Shown here in pieces: positions 25,901-37,639 of a DNA stretch of 64,000 nt. Origin of the DNA: Coriaria nepalensis (lineage: Eukaryota > Streptophyta > Magnoliopsida > Cucurbitales > Coriariaceae). Both the position numbers and the translations under genes were made by a program. The DNA lies in the NCBI GenBank assembly GCA_027186245.1, contig CP114484.1, positions 74,501 to 138,500 on the forward strand, read 5' to 3'. The notes below the pieces were generated by a model. It ran no database searches. It was not told where the DNA came from and worked only from the letters and a program-made list of their open reading frames with translations. Every line of letters starts with the position of its first letter. Position 1 is the stretch's first letter.

Positions 25901-26288
25901 TGTGTCGGGAGTTCATTGTTTGTATATGAATGATAATATGGTGGTGACATTTTCTTCTTATCTAATGCCGGAAAGGCAGCATCCTTGGGAGGAGAAAAAT
26001 TTGTTGTGTAGGGAGAAAGGTAGATTGATGTAACAAAGAGCAAAGTTTAGTGTTTCTGTCAACAACTTGATAACATTTCCTGGAAACCAAACAACGTAAA
26101 ACAATCAATTGTACACTTACTACTTACTATGACGATGCTTCTTAATGCATATTCCTTTTATTATTACAGAAAATGCGAATGAAGTATTTCTGTTTTCTCT
26201 ACCCCCTTTTAACGTGTCCATCTATCTAAATACCACAACAAATAACACTACGTTGAATAATCTTTTAGCATAAATTATAAGAAATAAA
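25901..26288. other. Convergent 3' flanks of the subtilase and G-gamma genes
   Basis: The 3' UTRs of two convergent genes meet here. No further feature was recognised. Confidence 0.5.
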
Positions 26289-27785
26289 TTACCAGTAACA
26301 GAAGAAACAAGGATTACAACAGGTTGTAGCTGTACAAGAGCAACACGAGCAAGGGTGTACCATGGGGCATTTGGGATAACAAGACCATTTGCATTCACAG
26401 TAAGAAGAAGAGCAATTGCATTTATGGCAGCATGTTGAACGAGGTAATGAGAAACTGCGACATAATCTGGCGCATGATATGTTTTTTCTATTACAGCAAC
26501 CGGATCGAGGAGGACGACGAGGAAGGTATGGGCAACAGCACCACCTGTTTGAATCCGTACAGCTCCCACATGAAACACAACTACATGGCCTGCAGCTCGT
26601 GTCACAGCAATGCGGCGTCTCTACCTCAAGAGAGCATCCCGTGCAGCAAATCCAGGTTAGGTTCAAACAAGGCAAGGAGAATCCACTGCACAATAATTCA
26701 ATAATTCTCCTATTAACGTACATTGAAATAGACAAATGCGTTGTTTCTACACCAAGTATTGAGAAAAAAGGGCTAGAAGTGGCAAGTACCATAGCCATTT
26801 CCAGAAGCTACATCTGTGTCGTGTCTTCTTGTATCTGATCAAGAGAGGAAATTTACAAGGATAATATTAATCTTGTTAGATTTTTTATTAAAGGGGAGGG
26901 AGAATAATCCTTACGTGTGTATCATAGGGTCTGAATTGGAAACAACAAAATCAGCAATCCTGCACCGAAATTATTAGCATCATCAAGTCAACTGAAAGGA
27001 AGATACAAAACCCAGAAGGTCTAGACAGGTATCGTAGAGATGCCATAAAAAAATATTGGAAAAGAACATACTCCTTGCAGCATATAGATGCAGGTTGAAG
27101 CCCTTCAACAGACTTAAGCTCCTCCTGTTTCAGGAAAAGAAATGAAAAAATAATATCAAGAAAACTGCTGTCATTTCATTCTGTTTCTTTCCCAAAGATT
27201 TCTTGCCATAGATATACAGACCAACATTATTACGAGAATCATGGAGTCCTCAATTAAGACCAGGGAGGAGAGTCTTCTTCCTTGACATAATCTATCACTG
27301 TCTATAGAATAATGCTTTCATTAAAATTGCAATTTTCACCTACCATAGCGGTAGGCCATCAAGTAGGCCTGACTTCAAAATTTTATCAATTTCCATCTCT
27401 AAGACATGCAAGATTTCAGCCACAAGACTATTTTACCTAGACACCCAGTAGTAGTGGGCTTCTCTTTCTCCTAAATTTTAACTAAAAGATCATGTATACA
27501 AAATTTGTAACCTTTCAACTCCTGAGTTGTAAGTCTCAATTTCTCTGAAATTTCTTGGGCCCAATTAAAATTAGAGGCAGCGAAAAGGAAACAGGGGAAG
27601 TAGAGAAATAATAGAAATGGGGGTACCTGGAGATAACCAATCTCCCGCTCAAGCATCTGGACCTTAGCCATCTCGCGGCGCTTCCCATACAAATCGGGGC
27701 ATTCAGGCGGGGACTTGGGAGAAGGGGGCAGCAGGGAAGAAGGACAAGCCGGCCGAGTATTCGTAGTAGTTGCAGTAGAAGTCAT
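26289..27785 (-). CDS. AGG3: Type C heterotrimeric G-protein gamma subunit (AGG3/GS3/DEP1-like)
   Basis: Five exons, 27785-27627, 27124-27072, 26959-26915, 26834-26790 and 26685-26289, keep one phase and give 232 residues. The N-terminal half is a G-gamma-like domain (YGKRREMAKVQMLEREIGYL, EELKSVEGLQPAS, SNSDPMIHT). A basic Trp-rich link follows (KKTRHRCSFWKWLCGF), where type C proteins are membrane-associated. From residue 101 to the end the protein is a Cys-rich tail with about 35 Cys in 132 residues (SCRPCSCVSCGSCTD, HPCSCCSCTATTCC). It should pair with G-beta in the plant heterotrimer. Relatives set organ and seed size and branching (Arabidopsis AGG3, rice GS3 and DEP1). There is no CaaX box; the protein ends FFCYW. 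Its tail is shorter than that of DEP1. Confidence 0.93.
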
Positions 27786-29416
27786 TTGATTACTGATTAA
27801 TGAATCAATAAATTAACAACTTCTTTCTTGCTCTTGTTCTTCTTCCTCGTCTGGGCAGGAGTCAGGAAGTTAGAGAGGAGCAATACCCAGTTCCCAAATC
27901 AAGTAAAAATGGAATGCAATGCACCCAGACTACACCCAGTCAGTAGCAATTAATAATACTAGTACTGCCTGGCAGCATAGACGCGAGAGCAGTAGTAGCA
28001 GTAGTAGCAGTAGTAGCAGTAGTAGCAGTAGGAAAGCAAAGCAGAGGCAGACGGAAAATAGTTGAAAGAAAGAAGTGAAAGGTGACAAACAAGCAAGGCA
28101 AGGAGACTTTCTGACCGGTTCATGCATGTATTATATTTTAGACTTAGTAATATTGTACGTCTAATTATTCTATTTATCTGTAATTTAATCATTGAAGATA
28201 TATGGAAGATTTACTCCAATTAATTTTTTTTTTAAAGTACTGTTTGGTAATATTTTTAAAAAATATTATTTATATTTCAAAACATGAAAATCAATTTTAG
28301 GAAAAGACAAGTAAATATTTTTGTAATTATTTTTGTAATAATTTTTATCTAAAAAAAATGTTTTTAAAAAATTAGAAAAAAACTGTAAAAAAAAAAATTA
28401 AAAAAATAATAAATTATGATTTTTTATATTTCAAAAAATAAATTTTACATTTATATTATCAAAAACTTATTTTTTTTACAAATATAAACTAAATAAATTT
28501 AGTATTCAAAAATTAATTTCTTATTTTCTAATATTAAAATTTTCTATTATAATTAATTTTTAAAATATAAAAAATGAAATTTATTATCAACTAAAAGGCA
28601 AGGCAGCTTAGGTAAAGGGCAGAGGGAGCTTGCAAATGAAATGATGTTAGGTTTGAATGCTGGTGTAGACACTGTGGAGGTGACAGAGCAGTAATTAGGC
28701 CTCTCTGTCTGACGGAGAGAAAATGAAGCATCTCTCTCTCTCTCTCTCCCTGCAAATTACATAATAACTCCACCACTCTTTAGTCTTTAATATGTATGTA
28801 ATGAATGTATGTTTAATGTTGTCCAATGGGCTGTGTTTCATATTAAATAAGAGTGTTAATTGATAAATGTTATGCTAATGACTAACGAGGGTGGTTCGGT
28901 TGTGTTGTGCTCCAGGTAAATCTTTCGTGCATTGTAAGAGTAAAAATAAAATAGTAAAAGACGGCTCGTCACTCCTTGCTCTTGAGGCGCCTCGTGGTGA
29001 ATTTGATTTTTTGGGGGAGTGCTTGCTGCTGCTGTGTTTATTGTATTGTATTATGGGGGTATGGAGCTGGTGTCTGCTGCTGCTGCCGCCTGCTGCTCCT
29101 GCTTCAGAGTGGAAAAGGTGAGCGAAAAGCACGATGAAGCAATGAAAGCTCAGACCGCACGTGACCGCTGTGTAGGAAAGAGAAGAAAATGGTTTGGTTC
29201 GTGTTTGTTTTCATCGTCGAGGAGTCATCTTCCCTGATTTTGAGAAGCAACAAAACAAAACATATCCAGACCGCCCAGTCAGCCCACCACTGCCCACCAG
29301 AGAGCCCAGAGGAGTCACTGTGAGGTGAGATGAACCCTTCACTTTTCCCCCAGCTTCTTTCAGCTTTTTCCTTTTTTTACAGTTTTAGTCATTTATTTCT
29401 CTTCATTCAAGCCTAT
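27786..29416. other. Intergenic upstream of the G-gamma gene
   Basis: The region contains an AGTAGTAGC trinucleotide array (about 27990-28030), a very AT-rich block (about 28220-28590), a TC microsatellite near 28731-28748, and a GC-richer CTG/CTGCCG stretch near 29022-29100. A GAG/GTGAG donor-like sequence at about 29320-29328 follows a GC-richer stretch; it could be the edge of a non-coding first exon, but I cannot support a gene. Confidence 0.4.
27990..28031. repeat. AGTAGTAGC microsatellite
   Basis: About four and a half copies of a 9-bp unit made of AGT and AGC triplets lie about 200 bp upstream of the G-gamma start codon, within its likely promoter or 5' UTR. Confidence 0.85.
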
Positions 29417-30650
29417 CTTTGATTATTTGTGTCTAATTACGTTCAACTTTTGATTTCATGCTTTAATTCAAGATAGAGGTAGCGATTCCTACCAATATGA
29501 TACAGTTTGGGTATGATATGAATTAGTCTCTATCGTGTTTGTACTAGTGCCATATCCATATCCGTATCGTATCCATATCGAATCATGCTCATGCCAAAAA
29601 ATGAGAATATGACACGATACATATATAATAATAGAGTATAAATTTATCGTGTCGGTCCATTTTGACCTGTAAACTCGAATGCTTATTTTTTTAAATAAAA
29701 AAATTAATTTTAAATAAGAGAAAAGTTTTAAAGTAATTAGTAAAATACTAATATTATAATATATGTTTATATATTATTATTGGTTCTTAATAATTATTAT
29801 TTAGTAAATTAGAAGTTAATATCATTAAAAATTAAAAATATAAATAAACTGTAAAAAATATTATTTGGTCAAATAAAATTTTGTATTAATCGAAAGATTT
29901 CAATATATAAAATATTTTTTGGAAAAAAAATAAACTCTTAGAAATAGGAGGCCCTTATAGGCTCGTGTCGTGCCGGCCATCATGCTCACATAGTTGGGCA
30001 TGGCACAGGCCGTCACTCGTGCTCGTGCCGTACTTTTGTTGTGTCGTGCGTGCTGGTGCTAGTCTGGCCTATTTTGCCACCTCTAGTTTAAGATTTAGTT
30101 TCAATTTCATATTACCAAAAGTTAATGATCAATCAAACAGTCAACATTATATCCAAACAGCAAAAGAAAAATATCAAGAATTATAATGGTTTCGCCCATA
30201 AATAAGCTACATCGACTCGAACTTCGGAAATTCGAGAGGCTCGTTTGCACTAGAGATAGAGTATCGATAGAAACACATTTCTACACCCTAAATCAATGAT
30301 ATAACATTCCAATCACACAAATTAGATCAAGAACACACAACCTAACCCAATCGTAGCTACACAATGACAAGAGACTATAGCATAAAACCAAATCCATCCA
30401 TAGAACAATCAGAAATTGGGAAAGAAAGAAAGCAAACTGAAATTGAAGATTATTGGGTTATAAGAGGTAGTCACGACTAGGGCTGGAAAGAAAGAGAGCA
30501 AAAACTAACTGACCCATACCGGGTTATAAGGTATTTATACTAGACCGGTTTTATAACCCGGTGAAGATGTTGGGTTTCTAATTTGGCCAAAAAGGCAACC
30601 CGTGCATTATGTTTGGGTTGGCCTATTTTGGGCCCAAACTTAAGCCAACA
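29417..30650 (-). repeat. 3' LTR of the copia element, split by a hAT-like MITE
   Basis: Once the 612-bp insertion at 29474-30085 is removed, about 622 bp align with the 639-bp LTR at 36797-37435. Shared blocks include GAGAGGCTCGTTTGCACTAG near 30232 and 37009. On the minus strand it begins TGTTGGCTTAAG. Confidence 0.9.
29474..30085. mobile_element. hAT-like non-autonomous element inside the copia LTR
   Basis: The 612-bp insertion has near-perfect terminal inverted repeats (TAGAGGTAGC and, inverted, TAGAGGTGGC) and is flanked by diverged 8-bp duplications (ATTCAAGA at 29466-29473, GTTTAAGA at 30086-30093). Subterminal sequence is rich in GTGCCG/CGTGC motifs near 29965-30055, and the centre is very AT-rich. 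An 8-bp duplication with this terminus is typical of hAT elements. No transposase is encoded. Confidence 0.85.
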
Positions 30651-32482
30651 ATAATCTCCCCCTTGAGCTGAAAAATACTCTATCACTATGTCTCAACGAG
30701 TCATTCTCAGAAATCTCTCATAGCCTAATTTTGTGTGTCACCCTATATGTAACAAATCTAACCAATGATTGAATTTCGTTATAGTAACAACTTTAGTCCC
30801 TATATCCGAAGGATTCTCCTCTGTTAAAACTTTAGAGATGTGTATGGTATTCGAAGCAATAAGGTCATAAACAAAATGATATTCTACATCTACATGCTTT
30901 GTCGATTCATGTTGCACTAGATTCTTACCCAAATGCATTGCGTTTTAACTATCCGAGTAAACCGTACACTTACCATCCAGAATACATGCTTCCATGAGCA
31001 GTCATTATAACCAAACGACTTCCTTGAATGCGTCTGTCATGGCCACATACTCCGCCTTTGTCGATGAAAGTGCCACTAACGGTTATGGTTAGGTCTTCCA
31101 ACTAATAATTTTCCGCCTAAAAGAAATTGAAACGAGGTGGTAGATTTTTTGGAATCCCGACCACCTACAAAATCACTGTTTACAAAACCAACTAAACTCA
31201 AAGTATTACTCCAATTATGAAAATATAAACCCAAACTAGAAGTGCTAGTAACATACCTCAAGCACCACTTTACTGCATTTTAATGTATAAATTGGGATTT
31301 GACATAAACCGCCTTAGTAAAGAAATAGAAAAAGACAAATCCAGACGTATTAATCATAGAATACATAATTGATTATATAGCACTGGAATATGGATTATGC
31401 TTCATTTTCACTAACTTGGAATCGGTTTTTATGGCTTTGTTCCTTATTTAGGATAAAATGATTTGCTAAAGGTAGGGAAACCGGTTTGCAACACTTCACC
31501 TCAAACTGAACACTTAATTTCTTTAACTATGACTCTCGATTCAATTTTAGAGATTTATTTTTTTATTTCTCTAACAATTTCTATTTCTATGATCCTACTT
31601 GCATGTCCTAAGTCTTTCATATCAAATTCTAAACTTACTTTTTCTTGAATTCATTTACCTTAGCTTGTGATTTATTTATTAGAAACATGTCATCTACATA
31701 AATCAACAAATAAGTGTAAACATAATTTTCACATGCAAAATAAAAACGATAGGCATAACTACTCATAGTGAAACTTATTTTTACTACAAATGAATCAAAT
31801 ATAATATACAATTACTGTGGTGATTGATTTAAACCATACAATGACTTTTTCAAAAGATAAATATGCTTGGGGTGTTTCTTATCAATATAATAGGGAGGTT
31901 GCCTCATGTAAATTGTTGTATCCAACTCACTATACATGAACGTTGTTTCACATTCATTTGTTCTAGCTCTAGGTCATAAAAGGCTATTAAGAGTAACATT
32001 ATCATAATAATCTTAAATTTTACAACCGGTGAGAAATTTTCATTAAATTATAATCCCTCTCTTTGTGTGAACCACTTAGCTACAAGTTTAGCTTTAAATC
32101 TATAAAGCTTAGAGTTTGTACCTTTATTTATTTTTTTGATCCATTTACAATCAATGAGCCTTTGCTTTTCCGGCCTTAGAACAAGCAACCATGTTTTGTT
32201 AGCATTTAGAGACTTCGTCTCATCATCCATGGCATCCATCCACTTCTTCTTTTTCTTGGATGCCATGGCATCAGGGAAACTAGCTGGTTCATTTCCTTGA
32301 ACCTTAACATCTGTAACTAAAGCAGTCTAGATAAGATCCACATATGAATATTTTAAGTTAGGTTTTACTTGCCACTTTTCCCGGTCCGTCACAAGTTCGT
32401 AATCGGCTACTGAATCATTATGCAATTCATCTAGGGTCTCGATAGTATCTAGTTCTTAATCCGGCTCGTCAGGTGTGCCAAG

Positions 32483-34229
32483 TGTTGGCAAAACGGTTCG
32501 AAACCTCGTAGCGGAAGCGATTGAATTGGTCACAATGTATAACAAAAATTTTCTAAAAAAACTTTTTAGCGATCATTTATATGTATATAAATTAATCATA
32601 CATCTATACGAATAAGTCATACCTTAACCTTATGCGAATCGATCGTTGAGACTCACACCATGATCTTCTAGGTAAATCCTCAGCACAATAAGACTTATGT
32701 GGGCGCGTAGAGATGACAAGAATTTTTTTTTTTCTCTCAAAAAAATCTCTACTAAAAAAACATCTCCTAAATAATTAAAATGAAATGTATTTATAAGACT
32801 CCATTAGGTATTTTAATTAATTTAAACTCTTTAAATTAATTGAATTGATAATTCAATCATGATAAAATAATCATCATATGATATATTTGATATGGTTAAA
32901 TCTTTTCAAATCTAATTTAAAATAGAATTTTATTTATTTTAAATCATATAATCTCTTTATGATATATTTAATATGATCAAATCTTTTCAAATTTAATTTA
33001 AAATAAAATATAATTTGTTTTAAATCATATAATCTTTTTAATGATATATTTGATTTAGTCAAATTTATTCAAATTTTATTAAAATAGAATCTCATCTATT
33101 TTAAATTAGTTTATCAAATCAATTTAAATTTGACTTATCTAATCTTAACATTAAATTAATATCTCATATCAATTTAATATTATATATAACATATTCAATT
33201 CAAAATCAAATATATTATTATTTAATTAATAAATTACGAATTTCACCATTTACATAAATTTTTTTATTAATTAATTCTTTAATTTATTAAATAACACTAA
33301 TTATCTTATAATTACAAATTTACCCTTGAAAACTATTTTCTTGCAAATAAGTAATTTTCAACATTTGTCATTCTTACCCTATGTAGTGTTTTATACAGGC
33401 GATCTGGGAACCATGAACATATAATTCAAAACTCCAATAAATTAGATTATTAATCAAACTCCTTAATATAAGAAATCTAATTTATTAATCCCAATATTAT
33501 TCCACTAAAAATATGAAATTGCACTTTTGTAATTATAAAACATATTTACTGAGTAATCTCTAACATTACATTGATATTATCATTACATGCATTCAATTCT
33601 CCAAAAAATTGCTTCATAATTAGAGCTTATCAAAATTACCGTTTTACCCCTATGATTATCTATTTACCCTTCAGTACCATTAATTCACTAGTGAACGGTC
33701 AATTTATAACTTGATTATAAATTTGAGCTCAAAATCATTTAGTTCCCGAATTAACCATTAAGAGAACCAATTTATAATTTTCTATGAAGAAGGTTTGGAT
33801 TCCATATCTTTAAATCATGTTTCCAAAATTAAAGTCTTTAGCCTGTTTTAAAACAAACTGTGACGAGTGAATCAAAAGATCCAATTGACATACACAAGAA
33901 TACATGATTACTCAGGATTCAGATTGATCTACATACGATAATCTATTGATATGAATTTAATTCTTTATGACAAATGGTATTTTAATAAAGAATTAATTCA
34001 TATCAGATCATGTCCTATATAATCCAATTATATAAAACATCTTCACTAAGATATCTATATACATCAGTGATTCGGATCTAGATCACTTGCATTCATATTG
34101 CTAGCAATCATTAATTAAATATTCCATATTTAAATGTATTGCGGACAATTAAATTCATTATCTATAATTTTAATTATCTCATAACAATATAAGATTATAG
34201 TCACATAACTATGTGATGTTGGATTATCA
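32483..34229 (-). mobile_element. Probable solo LTR nested in the copia element
   Basis: A block of about 1.75 kb of AT-rich DNA interrupts the copia coding region: the minus-strand reading before it (near 34240) resumes after it (near 32480). Read on the minus strand it begins TGATAATCCAACATCACATA and ends in AACCGTTTTGCCAACA, so it has TG...CA ends, and a GCTTCCGC-type stretch precedes the 3' terminus. It lacks coding sequence. I find no exact target duplication, so a truncated insertion of another kind remains possible. Confidence 0.6.
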
Positions 34230-36785
34230 AGAGGGGTGCCCTTCTCCTATTGTTCAGTTTAGACAGCAGTGGTTGCATCCTCCACCTCAATATGAGAACT
34301 CACTTTTGAAGAAGATGTATCTGCATCATTATTACTAGTTTTATATGAAAACATAGATTCATGAAAAATAACATCTCTACTAACAAGTACCCTTATTCAT
34401 ATTGTCTCTTTATCCCACAAACTAAACCTCTTAGTACCTTCCTTATATCCCAAGAAGATACACTTTTAAGATTTCGGGTCTAATTTACTATCCCTTTTGT
34501 GTCATAAGCCGCACATCCAAAAGGCATCAAATACCCTAGGTTGGTTTCCTACCCAACTATATCTCTTTCGGACATTCGAAATCTAAGATGGTCGATGGAC
34601 TCCTATTCACTATGTAGGCGACAGTCTTAACTGCTTCTCCCAAAAAACTCTTAAGAAGACTGGAGGTGAACATTATACATCTAACTTTCCTTAGTAGAAT
34701 CATATTCATTCTCTCCGCTACTCCATTTTATTGAGGAGTTCTAGGTACTGTCTAGTGATCCTATGGTCCATACGATAGTTGTTAAACATAACATTACAAA
34801 ACGCAAGACCATTATCCATCATAAGGTTTCTAACCCTTTTATTTATTTGGTTTTCAACAAAGACTTTCCACTCTTTAATTAAAAAAGGTCTTATTCTTAG
34901 ACTTCAATAAGATAACCCACACTTCCTTACAAATGTTATCAGTAATTGAAAAAAAAATCTATTACCACTGTGAGATCGAACCCTTTCGAGACTTCACAAG
35001 TCGGTATGTAAGTACTTCAATCAATCCCTAGCTAAATGAACTCTAATAGAAACTTAGCCTATATTGTTTCTCTAACACACATGTCTCACATAAATCAAGA
35101 GAAATAATAGAATATTTATCGAAGCATCCTTGCTTGCTTAGTCCATCCAAACCCTTTTAACTCATGTGCCCAAGTCGAAGGTATCATTTTTCTGTCACAT
35201 TTTGTTTAGTAGAAACAAAAGAAAAATCAAAACTAGAATCAAAATAGTAACCAAAAAGTGTATACAACCCATGTTTCTTAATACCCTTAAGCAACAGTTT
35301 TCCATTTCTAGAAACAAGCAACGTACCATTTTTTGCCATGTAAGAATAGCCACTTGCATTTAAGGTTCCTATGGATATTTGGTTCTGTTTAAGATCTGGA
35401 ATGTATCTAACCTTATATAACACAACTATCCTACCATCATACAACTTTAAGGATATGTTCTTATCCTATGAACCTTACAAGTTTAGTTTTCTCATAAAAC
35501 TGTACCATTATCTATTTCTTGAAAATATTTGAACCACTCTCTATTTGGGCTCATGTGGAAAGTGCAACCCAAATCCAAGATCTATCTATTCACAACAATA
35601 CATTAAGAAGTATTTAAGACCTCGGAAATGCAAGTTGCATTAGCCACATTTTCTTCATTATTTCCTTGAGATAAGCTTTTGTTGTTGTTATTCAAAGCAT
35701 AACAACCCCATTTTAAATGACCAAGCTTATTACAATGATAACACTTTCTAGTTTATTCATTATTGCTCCTTTTAACTTGCTATTTTTTCTTAGGATTTTT
35801 ACTATAATGACCAAAATCTCTCTTTCCATGCTTTCCTTTAACAAATAAGTTAGTGTTGGTTCTCTTACTTATATTCAGCTCCAATTCCATATTCTTAAGA
35901 CCCGCTACAACTAAGTTAAGCTGAGGTACTTCACCCGTATACTTTAATGCATTTTTAATGACCATATAAGAATCAAGAACTAATTGAAGTAAAATCATGG
36001 CTTTGCTTAAATCATCTAATACATGAGCAGTTTCTTTAAAGTTAAGTTCATTTTTAAAAGCTTGTCTAAGTTATTATTTAAAATTTTGACATATCCACGT
36101 TCCAATTAAAAATAGTGTCTTTAAGGTATGTTAAATTGGGTGCAAATTGTGTAGCATAAAATGAATCTAGCTTACCCCACAAAGGTAGAGGTGTCTTTTC
36201 CTTATCTACCTTTCAGAGCACGTTGTCCTCTAAGTGCATGATCATGAGATCATACGTCTCTTGATATATTTCTGCCCGTTTAGCAATTGTTGCAGCCATC
36301 CATTAGAATCTTCTTGTTCCAATACTATGACAACTTTATTGTGATAGAGAAATGCGTTCATCCTCTTATTCCAAGTCCCATAATCGGATTTCCCATCAAA
36401 CAGCGGGATCTCCATTTTGGTGGTTTTCATTTCGATCAAGAAAATAAACAACGTTATTATGTTTTCTTTATTGAAATCGGTACCAACAACTCTCAATTCA
36501 CTTCAAAGTGTAAACAATTGAAACGTACTAGACGCTTGAACTTATCAACATAAGAAAGACTTAAGAATTTTAGATCTAACTTTATCAAAACAACTTGAGA
36601 AAAATCCAAAAAATTTCAAATGTTTAACATCCAATTATATGCATGCATTATAACCTAGTCAAGATTGTATGCCAAATAATCAATAACCAATTATTCAATC
36701 AAGATAATTTATGTTATCTTATGTACAATCATTAAACAATCAAGAAAATTTAATTTCCGATTTCTCAACCTAGATCAAATCTAGT

Positions 36786-36795
36786 TCTGATACCA
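36786..36795 (-). other. tRNA primer-binding site of the copia element
   Basis: Reverse complement TGGTATCAGA, adjacent to the 5' LTR end, is complementary to initiator-Met tRNA, as is usual in plant copia elements. Confidence 0.9.
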
Positions 36796-36796
36796 C

Positions 36797-37435
36797 TGTT
36801 GATTATTCGTATCTAATAACGTTCAATTAATTCATTCAGTTTCTGATTTCATGCCTTAGTTCAAGATTCGGTTTGAATTTTGTTTTACCAAAATTAATGA
36901 TCAATTCAGACATTCAACATTATAGCAAAACAATAAAAGAAAAACACCCATAATCATAGTGGTTCACCCATAAATAGGATATATCCACTCGAGCTTTGGA
37001 AATCCGAGAGGCTCGTTTGCACTAGAGATAAAGTATCAATACAAACACAATTCCACACTATAAATCAATGATTTCACAATCCAATCACCCAAATCACAGA
37101 ATCTGGACCAAGAACACACAACCTAACCCAATCATAGCTATACAATAATAAGAGACTATAACATACAACCTATTCCATCCATGGAACAATAAAAAATGAG
37201 GAAACAGAGAAAGTAAACCAAAATTGAAAATCATCGAACCACCGAAACCAACAAAGAGATCTCGCGGCGCAAGATCACTAGAGAAGAGGGAGTCATGTTT
37301 GTTTATAAGGTATTTATATAAGACCGATTTTATGACCTGATAAAGATGTCATATTTCCAATTTTGCTCAAAAGGCAACCTGCACATTATTATATTTGGGC
37401 TAGCCCGTTTTGGGGTCAAACCTGAGCTAACGACA
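36797..37435 (-). repeat. 5' LTR of the copia element
   Basis: A 639-bp LTR. On the minus strand it starts TGTCGTTAGCTCAGG and ends AATAATCAACA, followed at once by the primer-binding site. It is clearly diverged from the 3' copy. Confidence 0.9.
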
Positions 37436-37639
37436 TGTAAAAAATCGGTCATCAACTTATGATACAAGATTTAAAATTAAAAATAAAACTAATCACAAAT
37501 TTACAATTATAAATCGAATTCTTTAAACTTCATAATTATCTCATACTCCTACTTCATCCTAACTAGAACTAGAATTTCCCGTATTCGAAGTATAAGGAAT
37601 TAAAAGCTCCAACTAAGTCCTCACTTTTCATGCGATATT

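Larger units (their letters stand above)
29417..37435 (-). mobile_element. Ty1-copia LTR retrotransposon (decayed, with nested insertions)
   Basis: Related direct repeats at 29417-30650 and 36797-37435 are the 3' and 5' LTRs of a minus-strand element. Beside the 5' LTR (36786-36795, minus) is TGGTATCAGA, the usual initiator-Met tRNA primer site of plant copia. Beside the 3' LTR (about 30651-30668, minus) is the polypurine tract AAGGGGGAGATTATTG. Between them, in order on the minus strand, are a gag segment (MEIPLFDGKSDYGTWNKRMN, 36440), a CCHC knuckle (CYHCNKLGHLKWGC, about 35702-35757), protease/integrase remnants (to about 34250), reverse transcriptase (WMDAMDDETKSLNANKTW, 32230; YVDDM, about 31700) and RNase H (30938-30738). 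Stops and frameshifts throughout, and clear LTR divergence, show an old dead copy. I see no clean 5-bp target duplication. Confidence 0.93.

Noticed and set aside
27930..28192. Minus-strand frames with runs of Leu or Tyr-Cys
   Set aside because: They are translations of the AGTAGTAGC microsatellite.
28875..29237. Short plus- and minus-strand frames in a GC-richer stretch
   Set aside because: CTG-type low complexity explains the open frames. No domain, splice or family evidence was found.
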